From the NCBI RefSeq assembly GCF_001949145.1, contig NW_019091368.1, positions 1,258,138-1,322,137 on the forward strand: a DNA stretch of 64,000 bases, in the 5' to 3' direction. The translations under genes were made by a program, and so were the position numbers. The notes below the pieces were generated by a model. It did no database searches and was not told the DNA's origin. It worked only from the letters and a program-made list of their open reading frames with translations. Positions 36,201-48,200 of this stretch are shown here, piece by piece. The stretch's first letter is position 1, and each line of letters starts with the position of its first letter. The DNA is from Acanthaster planci (Eukaryota; Echinodermata; Asteroidea; Valvatida; Acanthasteridae).

Positions 36201-39200
36201 ATTTCTGCCTGTGTGACTATTTTCTGCGTCCTTATTGTATACCATAAACAAATTCATATTTTCTGATTCCAGCACATATATTTGGAATGGTTCAAAGTGA
36301 ATACCATAAATCTTTTTCACTGTTTGAAAATTTTACAATGTGTTTTGGGGATGCTTTTAATGAGCTTTGTCTTTGAATTATCTTAAGTTTTCCTTCCAAA
36401 CACTCAATTAATCTATTCCTAAAAAATCTGCATGATGCTGTAAAGAAATTCCAAAATAAACTCAAAGCATGTATCCCTAAATTACTGTGATCAAAAGCCA
36501 TTGTGGCCGATGACATCAAATGGTAACTTGAGTCCAAGAGTGGTAACAAGACGTCAAGCAACATCACCATGAACATTCAGGATTTCAAATCCGGTATTGA
36601 CGTCAACCCTTGTCCAGGTTTCATGGAATTCAATCTTATGTCTCAATCTCAGAGCGTGTGGTGACCAGCAACTGCATCGGTTCCCATGAAACGGAATGAA
36701 CAGTACACCAGACTGCGATGCACATGATAAGCACGCCCAACGGATATGAAGTCACTCAGCATACCACTTCCCTTGCTTTTGTACATTATTTCCTGTCCAT
36801 GACAGATCCTTCACTCTATAGCATTGCAGTCACAACACCCCACACAAAGGCCACGTCAAGTACTCCGTAACTTGATACAGCACAAGGGAGGCCATAGTGA
36901 GATCCTAACATGAAACAATATCAGCTTCTTCACACTATAGAAGACATTTATCTGCTGGTTAACTCAAATCCTTATTGCATGTCTAAAACTGAAATTACAA
37001 AAAACCGATAGCTGCACGATGATTTTAAGCATTATAGCCGTACAAACCGACTTAGCCAAAACTAGCAAGTTTCCCTAGACAGTATCAATTCAGGTTGCTA
37101 CTCATGAACGAATGAAACTCACTCTTGTTGTCTAGTTGAGCTCTGTATTTGTCAAACCCTTTCAGTCTAACCCGCTCACCGATACACTCGAGAAACTCAT
37201 CAAAGGCCGGTGTGGAGTGCTCTGAGAAAAAACAAAGGAAGAAAAAAAATTGGAATCTGAATATTAAAATGCGACCGGATCCCACAGAATGAGTCCTAAA
37301 GGCCATTATTTCAGTGAGTTTGCTTTTGTTCACACTAGAAAGAGCAAACCAAGATCTCAGCTGTGATGCACTCCTCATTTTGGCATCCGGATCAAAATGG
37401 ACATAATCTGGGTGAATAACGTCGAGGGTTTCTGCTGCTTTACACGGTAAAAGATTCTTCTTCCTCTCCAAAGTGGCTCTGGAAACTTGTAATTTATTTT
37501 ACTGTGCTTCTGTAAAAGTAAGCCTACTCAAATTTGCATCACATATTACACACTATGCATAAATTGTAGACTGACAGATTCTCGTGAGCGACACCAATTT
37601 CCAATCCTAGCTGACATGAGAGGTCAAACAAAAAATACTTTGTTGTGTCTGGATGAAATGTAAAGTATAGACACATATAATTAGGATTTCAGCAAGAGCA
37701 TCCTGTATCTGATGTCAACTGACAGCGGCAGGCCAATCATCCTCTGGCTTGCATTACAACCAACATGATTGAGTTGAAGGTCAATGACTGAGCATTTTGG
37801 CGACTCATTGTTTTCATGCAGTGCTTGTTTTCATTTCCAGCCTAGCCCATGATGTCCACGGTACTTTCTGTTTCACTACCGCTAGAACGAGCCTCCCCCA
37901 AATAGCATGAACACTCTGCCGTAGAATTCAAAGCAGCACACTCATTTCAAAGGGTCTATGCAATGCAATTATTTCACGACAACCCTTTAAAATGCATCCC
38001 AGGAAGCAAACATCAATGCTACATGTAGACTGATTTGTGCATGAAGACATGTTAGATTTTCTTGCATTTTGCTGTCCAAAATGTCCTTTTTTTGATGATT
38101 CCTTGTGTAAATGAAGGGCAATGAAAAATATTCGGCAACCCTTTCTCGGAAATGTTTTCAATAAGCAAATTTTGGTTTCATAATTTCAACAGAAAAACCT
38201 ACAAAATGAGCAGTGTCCTCCCTGACCGACATCATGGCAGCAACGCCCTTGGTTAACCACAAAAGCATGGACAATTTCAACTGTCTAAAAAAAGGGCACT
38301 TTTCAAGATACTTAACCAAGAAAGATTTCAAGTAGTTTTCCTACAAAGAGGAGGCATAGTAAGTTGCACAGAAATCACACATTAGAACAATTCTTTGCTT
38401 GGACCCTTTAAAGTTCCTTTGGGTAACCTGGAAGGACTTACCGTTATTATACATCTCTTCCTCTGTGTTCTGCCCAGCCTTGCATAACATTATGCCCACT
38501 TTATATTTATTGCTCACCTATGTGGAAAAAACAAAACAAAAACATCACCAGATATCATTATGATACAAATTACATGAACACAGTTCAAAATCGCATGCTA
38601 ATTACTTGGTTCCATTTAGCAACAACACACAAATATGAGAAATGGCATCAGCCACATGGCCATGGCTCCACAGGGGCGTGTGCTGTTCCTGGCCGTAGTC
38701 AAACAATTTCGGACATGTTCACCCAATCTCGGAGATATTTGCTGAGTGAACCCTAATTAGGCCAATCCTGAATGGAAAGTAAGCCGAGGAGATCCAGCCA
38801 GTCCATTGTGGGAGGGGGACCTTATGAACACGGTGTGCAAACAAGAGAGGGTGTTAATGTTTTTGTTACCTTGATGCAGCAATAAGCAATGCCATCCTGT
38901 TTGCATCAGGTGTGCAGCGTATACATTGCATCAAACTTATACAGCATGGTACATACATATATAAAGCTACTGTTTTAATGTGCACATACATGGGGCCTGT
39001 GCATGGTGCCAAATGAAGCAAGGGTAGGCATGGTAGGACACTGGCATGGTTTGTGGCCACTACAGAGCCACGGATATCTGTGCAACGATTCCATAAGAAC
39101 AACCTGGGTTGCTTGCTATGGAGAGAAATGAGGTGGTTCCACAGGCAGATATTGCTATTTCCTTGGGGAGGGAGGAGGGGACAAGCCACGGAGCCTACAG

Positions 39201-42200
39201 TGTTTACAAATACACGTTAGTGAAAGGCAATGGAACCAAAATCAAATGATTTTGTGTAGAAGTCTTTTGTGACAATGTCTGTAGACTGCATTGCTTAGGA
39301 GGCTATCTGAGCTGCCACAACTGCCAACGTTCATGTGGTGGCATCAGTGGGACTGCCAACGAATGGGTGTAATCACAGACCAGTTGGGTGTAATGCATTG
39401 CACTCCTCGATTGACAGACAGAATTTAGCGTAACTGTTAAACTTGGAAGCCAACAATGCTGTCGTGGATTGGATTATTTCATCGTCAGTGTGCAAATACA
39501 GAGCTTCCACAGGACGACTAGCCATGTACGTCCCTTCAGCTTACTTCACGCGTGAACAACATTTTAAAACTTTTGGGGCAAGATCTCATGACCAGTCCCT
39601 TGATTGGCTAATTTACGTGTAGCTGTTTCACCTGGCCTACTGGTAGGTACGCATGTACTGTACCGGTAGGTGCATCTTTTTCACACAAATAATGAATAAC
39701 ATCCAGGCAGCATTCCTTCTCCGAATCCACTCTATTTTTGCCAAGTTTGTAATTCAAAGGCAAGTATTTCAGGAACTTACTGGTACTCATTGTGTATGTC
39801 TACAATAAATATTACACTGTTCCACTGCGAGAAAAACAAATTTGCCACTCCAACAAAAAATTGAATGAGAATGTCTCAAGCATTTCAATACAAGCATTTA
39901 CAGGGTGATGTCCCATGCAATACCCTGTAGATGTCATAAGGCTAAATGATGAAAGGTCATGAGATTTCCCAATTAACACAATTTCATCAGTTTCGTCAAG
40001 TTTCATCGAATGAATATGAAACCTATTGCTGTAATGGATTCTAGCCAGCCGGCCATGACAAACTGAGTGGTTTAAGTAGTAAAAACTGCTTTAAGACTTG
40101 AAGGTTTTCATGATGAAAGAACTATATGAGTCAAACGATTGCGGTTACACTATGGATCAGTCTCTTTCTTGAGTATGTGTGGTTGTTCTGAGAAGAATCG
40201 GGGTATAACTCGACGTTTCGAACAGTGTACTCTGTCCGTCTGCAGGAGACTGACGGATTCTAACTGGGAGTGGAGCTTGTATGGTGTAAGACGGACAGAG
40301 TACACTGTTCGAAACGTCGAGTTATTACCTGATTCTTCTCAGAACCACACATACTCAAGAAAGAGATTTGTCCACGGTGTAACCGCTATCGTTTTACTCA
40401 AAAACCGCTTTGTACCTGTAAGTAGGAGGTTAGGGGTTAAAGCCAACTCGACCAAACTTGTCAATTTCTTTGACAATTGACAACATGGTATTGAGCTCCA
40501 CTGCTTATACACTGTAAAATGCACCAACATCCATCCTCATTTTACGTTCAAACTGCATTTTCTGTGTTCATGCTGCACCAAATTTTACAGCTTTAAAAAT
40601 GTTGGCCAAAAGGGGCCGAAAAAAAGTCAGCCTTGAATTAATGCATTCGCCTTTCAGCTTATCCTGTGAAAATGGGACAAGAAATATACACCGTACATAA
40701 TTATGAAAATTCTGTCGTGTGGAATACCCTTTTGAAACACAAAATTTATGTTTGACAACACTGATATTAAATTCCAATTATGATATGGAAAACAAAATGA
40801 AATTTGGAACAAACCCCTTGCTCATCCAGTTTTAGTAGTTGCTCAGTAACCTTGGCAGATGACAGGGCCAGCCTGAGGCAAGCCAAGGGTAGATCGGGGA
40901 CCACATATTCCAAGACGTCCTTGAGGGGGAAGCCCTTAGGGGAGTTGTGCTTGGCGGTAGAAGGGATGGAATCCTCAGCGATGACACCGCGCAGGGTGAC
41001 CAGCTGCAGGGGAGATGAAAATGGAGTTATAATTCGATAGCAGAGCATCTCCGCAGAGCGAGTGAGAAATTGCGACCGTATTTAAATTCTAAAAGGAGTC
41101 AATATATGAGATTGTCTCGCAGATGGGTTGCCCATAGCCAAACCTAAAGGAAGCCACATCAATACCGCCGAAAAAAATTTCCCAGTGCATTCACGACTTA
41201 CCGTATAATGCTCCATTTCTCATACCATGACTTTGTTATCAACTTGAGCTTTTTGCCCTGACATGGTTTTGCCTGAGGCTCAAAGACATTAAGAAGCCTA
41301 TCCAAACCAGGCACGAATTCTGCCTTCATTTGTATACACACCCGGTATTCTGCTTACAGAGAATGAACAAATAAGACAGAGCCTAAAAGCACCCACAGTA
41401 CGTAATTTCATGAAGCTGGATTAAGCAGCCAGTGCCAGAAACAAAACAGAAGATAGAAGCATGTAGGATTCGTCAAGCTTGTAAACATGAGCGTATACAG
41501 GTAGGTGTACAAGCCCAAATGTCTTCATTACCGCATGGTTTCTGTGAAAACTGTTACAAAATTCATAAGTGAATGAAATAACACCGAGAGGCTTTATAAG
41601 GGGTTTACAGTCAACAGGGAAAAAAATGGCGGCTAGGCTCCCTCTCCCACTGAAAGTCACACAGTATTCCATTTCAGTAGCTGGCTAGTCTTTTTGTGGA
41701 GAGGAATTTGATAAATCAAGTCATTGTAAACAGAAATACATGTATGTATGACCAAAAACTCTCATGGAAAACCCTAAAAAAGGCCTTGTGTATGACTTAT
41801 TCGCAAGACGGAATGAACAAAACAACGGTAAAAGTTAATGAGCCATTTGATTGGTAAAAAGTGTGACCCAAAATATCATGCACTGCTCTCTTTATCAAGT
41901 CACGCCAGTTCCACCTGTACATGTATACACACTGTGCATGATGCACACCTATGAAACATGTACACAAATCGGCAAAACATGTCCAAAAGTGTTTGTTGGA
42001 CCGTGTCAATGACAAAACCTTCTGCCAACAAAAAAAGCACTTTGAAAAGATGAGCCAACAATTTATTAGCAAATTACAGGTACACCAACTGACTTTGATG
42101 TAACTTCATCGCAAAGACAATCAGGGTGACGACCAAAGAAAATTCCCAATTTCTGTACACTGCCTCTTATTTCACTTTAATAAGCAAAGGTTCGCTGCAT

Positions 42201-45200
42201 GTACTTATATTTTCCGGTTTCAGAATACATGTATACGCATGTGGGAACGGCAAAGGAACAGATCCAGATGTTTCTGTCATTACTGTTATCAACTCCTGAG
42301 TCCTGCCCAGAGAACAAAGACAGGAATGACTGCTAAACCAGATGGCAGGGAGAGCCAAAATAAATGTAACCAGAACAGGAAGTGACAAAGGACGCAGTGA
42401 GCTTTAAGGATTCCAGAAAGTTGAAGTGTAACCAGCAACAATGTTCCTCACCCCATTTCCTGAATACATGGAGCTATGGTATCAGTAAGAACAAAAACAA
42501 ACAAGAACAGGATGATGATTGTGCATGAATGTGCTTGTGGGTCCATTCACATGCATCTGTACATGTATTTCTTGGTATTACCACACACAATTCACATGAT
42601 GTATAACGTACTACATATATGTACATGCACATTTTGTATGAATAGGTACATGTACATGTGAAACACTGTCCCATGATGTTCCATATAATGCAATTGTTAT
42701 GTAAAGGGTACATGTACTAAACGGAACACACTGATCAAGTACAGTGCATATGTCAACCATGAAGATGTACGTGTACGTTAGTGTAAATGTAGACAATTTA
42801 CTGGGATTGTATTTCTCGAGAACTATGTGTACATGCATCTGTTCACGAAAACAGTAATGCCCAACCACTTTCAACAGCGACTTCTCATTTCAGACACTGT
42901 CCTCCCCTTTCTGCCACTCCCACAAGAGGGAAAGGATCATACGGTATCCTTTCTTTTCACAACACAGAACAACTACTCTGGCCTCTTTCCAATACACTCC
43001 TAATTATTGAAAACATTGGGGGGGGGAGGAAATACATAAATTCCTGACTTTTTTCTGTTTCCATTCTTCTTGAGTCTATTACCTCATCTCCTGCTGCATG
43101 AACATTACCATGCCAAGCGCACAGTGACAAACCACTGGTAACCAGATCAAAGAACCAAACTAGAAAAACTGTATCTGTTTTGATCTTAATTTACATTGGT
43201 TGACATGAATGACGCATATCTTTTTGTTGATGTCAAAACAGTAACGAGGACAGAAAGTAAAAGTATTTAATGACATCTGCAATTTTTCATGACTCATTTC
43301 CTTCTGTTATTTCCTTTACAAAAATGCTTTCATGAATACTGTATTTTCGCATCATTACAGCAATTAAACAGACTTCATTACCAATTGTATTTTGGTCTGA
43401 AATATGATTCCCTACCCCAAAAGACACTGCATCGCGCCAAACAATTCTATTTCTCGGATTAATGGAGCATTTGGTGTTTAGTTATCGCTGTACTTTTTTC
43501 CCCTAGCCACTTTGTCCGCCTCCTTTCAGGACGTTTCAATGCATGTCTACAGATACACTGCCCTAGCTTCAGATGTTCATCTATACACGTGAACCGGGGA
43601 CAAAGGGGATGAAAAAAGACATGCAGATGCTGGAATCGGTCAATCTTCTGGCCAAGACTTAAACCATTGTAGTCCGGAGGGGATTCAAGATGAGATTTGA
43701 GGATGAGACCTAGCCCTAGTTAAGAGGACGGGATTAATGGAAGGCCACGATATGGTTGGCTGTGTGGCTTCATTTAGGCTCTCTTAACCGGTTTAAAAGA
43801 TGCATTGTGGATACATGTATGTGAGTTGGCCGAAACCAGACAAGACAAACTTCTATTGTATAAATCACTCATTTCTAAAAAGCATAAACAACTTGGTGCA
43901 TTTTAAATGACTGGACAGCTTATCTTGGCAAATTCATCGAGAAGTTGTTTGAAACAAATACAAATAAATGATTTTTACCCATTTAGTTCCTTTCCGCACT
44001 GAGATTAGACGCCAGGTCATGTGCACTGTAACCATCTAGGATTCCAACACTGTTGTCAAATGTACATAATATTTTTTTTGTTTTTGCTTTTGTTTTGGGG
44101 GAATTTTTGTTTTAGCTTTCTCACCTGAACATTTAGACATTACTGATGCCAACCCCCCCCCAGCTTTTCTGAAAGTAAAGGTTTCACGGGCAAAGACTTC
44201 ATAAATTTGCTGGATATGTTTTCTTGTAATAGCTGCATAGCTCAGCAAGCATACATGAAGTAGTGTAACCTTGTACCCGTAGTTCCTCTTTCCCACAAAT
44301 ATGGGTAAAGGCTGAACTTCCTCTGAAGTCTGCCAGCTGTGTATGCCAAGATTTTACATCTGGTTCACACAACAAATTTGCTGAAATATATTTTCAAAAG
44401 GGAAAATACTGCCATGTAAACCACAGGTAAGTTACGATTGTAAATAGACAGGGCTATTTGACAGTTTCCAAGATATCAGCAGTTGCTTGCACTGATTCAC
44501 TTCGAGTGAATTTTGCATTTTGATGCCGTTAAATAAAACGTACGACCAAATCCCATCTAAGGAAACATAGCACACCAAAAAAACCCAAAAAACTGAGGAG
44601 TTACATTTTTAACTTAGTTGTTTGAATTATTTTTGTGCACGCAGAAACAGCTTTCATGTACATGTATGTCACCAAAAATTACTACCGGAAGCTAACACTA
44701 ACTTTTCTCAATCCTCCCAAATCCTCTGGACAATTTTGGAAGAATGAAGCTGCAAGGTAAAAAAAAAAGGTGAGGCTGATTGCAAAGGATGCACTGCATC
44801 AAGGCCTTGGGTTAGACCTTAGTGTTGTGTGCATAAATGCATAGATTCAGGCCGTGCATAAATTCAGGCTCTGATTACATGTGGTATCATCCACATTGCT
44901 GCTGAATACCATTTGCACTGCCTCAACATTAATTCCAGAGGATTTGAAGGAATGCGGCAGTGGTCACCCATCCAATCTGCACATTAAAGACAGTGGAGAC
45001 TTCAAAAGAATGAGACTATCCCATTTTATATACAGACAGCTGGAAGAGTTTAAAAGGACAGAGGGTGCAACCTAGCCAAAAGGGCCTTAGGGTTTGGGGT
45101 TTACCAGGGTGTCATTTATCAAACTTGTTTAAAGTAAATCCAAACTGAATTATGGCTAAGCCAACATGATGTGGCTATGGCTAGAAATCAGATGCATTTC

Positions 45201-48200
45201 CATGGCACTTTCACAAGCCACTGGCTTACCTCGCAGGTCCTGACGATGATCCTGTACTGGTACTTGCCGGCGGCATCTTTGTCTTTCTCTTTGCTCTCCG
45301 TCGCCCCGTCTGTCTCATCCAACCTGCTTTCTCTTCGTATACTGATTGCCACCGGCCCGTAGTTTTCATCCAAGCCAAAATAATTCTGGTGCTCTGTAAA
45401 ACAGGACAAATTTGCCCGTAAGCCTCGTTTCTTTCAGTCTAGGTTGATTACAGCCACCAATGTAGAAACATGGCGGCTGGATTTTACAGTTCAGAATACC
45501 AGTAGCTCAAAATGTACCAAAACGTCAGTGAAGATTTACAACAGATTGAGAGAACCGATAGTTAAATGCAACAATAAACTGAAAACCAACCGGAAGAGCA
45601 GAACTCACCAAACCCATAGAAGTATTTCCTGTAGTACATGGCGCCATGATCCACAAACTCAATGACGGGGCCCTTCCAGTTTAGGCTTGCCCTCCTCTCA
45701 GGCTCCGGCTCCGCCTCCAGGATGGCCCGGTGCTTCTCCCGGTGCATGGCCCGGGCGTTCAGCATGCCGATCCGGGAGAAGGAGACGCGGGGCTCCACCT
45801 CGTTACCAATCTCATTGCGGAAGAAGGGGCAGCTGTGGATGAGCAGGTTCCCCCGGCCGTCCCCATCGTCTGCCAGCTGTTCCACCTTAAGAAGATCCTC
45901 CAGACTCCCCTTGGTGAGGCAAAGCAAGATAAATCTTCAATTAAATGCAGACCCCCTTGGAGATTGGTCCATACTTGAATACGATTTTTGTGATGTCAGA
46001 TCAAATACAAATGCTGCAAAATTGCAATAGGTGGACACCTTTTGCAAAGTATTGTGACGTCAAACCTCCCCTTACTTCTGAAACTCACACCTGAAGGAAC
46101 TTGGGATAGAAATCCCATTTTTTAAACTGAAGTACAGTATGTGCAGATAATTTTTTTGGCGTTTGACAATGTTTTTCCATCACTGCCATCATCTGAAATC
46201 GTTCATACTTTAATGTGGTTCAAATTCGAATATTTCACCTTCAGAAAGCTCTGGCGACTACGGCTAATGAATTTGCAGTTTTCATGTACACATTTACCCT
46301 ACAAGTCCTTATAATATTGAATACATCACCCCCCCACGATTAGCGATTCTTCTGATGGAAGTGGTCCTTGAATAAGGCAATAAAATATTCCGCTCAAAGG
46401 CTTAGTAAATTTTATGATGAAGGTTTTAAAATCTTGATGAACATGTTGGCTGTATGGAAAAGACGAAGTGATTCAGGATATTTGCAGGGGGAAGGTGTTG
46501 AAAAAACATCTTGCACAACGCAAAGAGGGAACGGCACAAGGTTCACAGAACCTGTCCCAGTTACTGCATAATTTCATCGGCCAGCAGTGTGATGACATGT
46601 ACATGTATGTGCCTCTAAAAATTTAAACACATGTAGTTGGATGGAAAGTTGTTTCTGGGTAAATGAAACTGGAGGGCACATGGCCAAAGCAGAAAGTCCA
46701 ATTTTTATAATTTGAAATGCATTCATACATGTACATGTGTATACATGTATAAGCGTATAAATATGTTGGAATTTCTGTCCGGATATTTCCCTTGATTTCC
46801 AGAGTCATAGTTACTGCCCTCCTGCTTGCATTAAAACATCACTACCAGTATATACCTAAAACTATTCAAGATAAAAAAAGCAGTACAGCTTAATATCCTA
46901 ATGTACATGTATGCCTAGCAGCACGGCTTGCCTGTGACAGGAAGACAAGGTCATTGTCATTCCATTCTATCCCTGTTTCCTCTCGTCATTTTGTTCCCAA
47001 CTTCTGCTTCCCTTTTTACATGTACTTTGAACTCTTATCAACGACAGACATCCCCAAGAGACAACAGCAAATTTATCATGTTTATGCAAAATATCTCACA
47101 TAATGCTGCTCTTTTTTATACTTTATCAACACCCTGCGCAATCTGGAAAGTTTTACATAATCTGATCAAGTCCAAGATAAAAGTTTAAAGGGTTGTACCG
47201 TAGATTACCTGATATTTCTTTTTTTTTTATCTTCATTGGAAAAGACATGAAGAAAATGAAAAATCAAGAATTGGAATACATGCACATGTACCGGTACTTT
47301 GGAGTTTGGTCAAACTAAACTCCTTCAAAATGATCATTCTGTGAAATAAAGCAGAAAAACATGTACCACAATGTACATGTACAGGTATATGTACAAACAC
47401 ACATGTACAGGTGCAGCACAGCTGTACTGTACACATTTATCTTGAAAAAAATCTGAGGGAAAGTGGATTTGATCAAAAGGCAACATTTGAAACTCTCTTC
47501 TTGTCTTTGCTATCGACAAAAATCAGATGCACCCTGTCTGTCAAGCTTTATGTGTACCTACACAATGCATGTACAGTGTACATGCTATCTTTTTTACACA
47601 GTACTTGTACATGTACATGTTCTTCCAGGCAAGGAAATTCTTGCAATTTATGCTATATGTACCGTACCCAATTATGACAAATACAAATGATCATTCTGGG
47701 TTCATAGAAATCAGTATATATTATTTTGCCTTCAAATCTGACAGAGATCAATGGCTAATATTTCTTAGTTCACCTCTCTTCCAGCAAGGGGTCAAGTGCA
47801 TATACATGTACACTGTATGAGTATTGGGGAATGGAATGTGTCAAGCTACCGGGTAACTATACATGTACATGTATAGCTGATGTTCTAAACAGCTTTTTTC
47901 TCCTGACAGGTGATGAACTTTTCCTCTGCTGTAAATGCAGTTTTCCACACAATCACCTGAGCAAGGTCATTAACTGAACTTCCTTCTTTTTGCATTTCTG
48001 CTGAGACTGTGAATTTTTCTTTCTTTCTTTCTGCGACATCAAGACCTCAAGTTATTCAGCAAGGGAACCTGCACGCCTGCACCTCTACCAACTTCTTTCT
48101 TGGCTTCGATAAATTCTGCAGGTGCAGCTGATATATGAAGTGGATAGCACACATAACTTAAATGAGCTCCAAACTCTGTTTCAAACAGCACTGTTACCGA

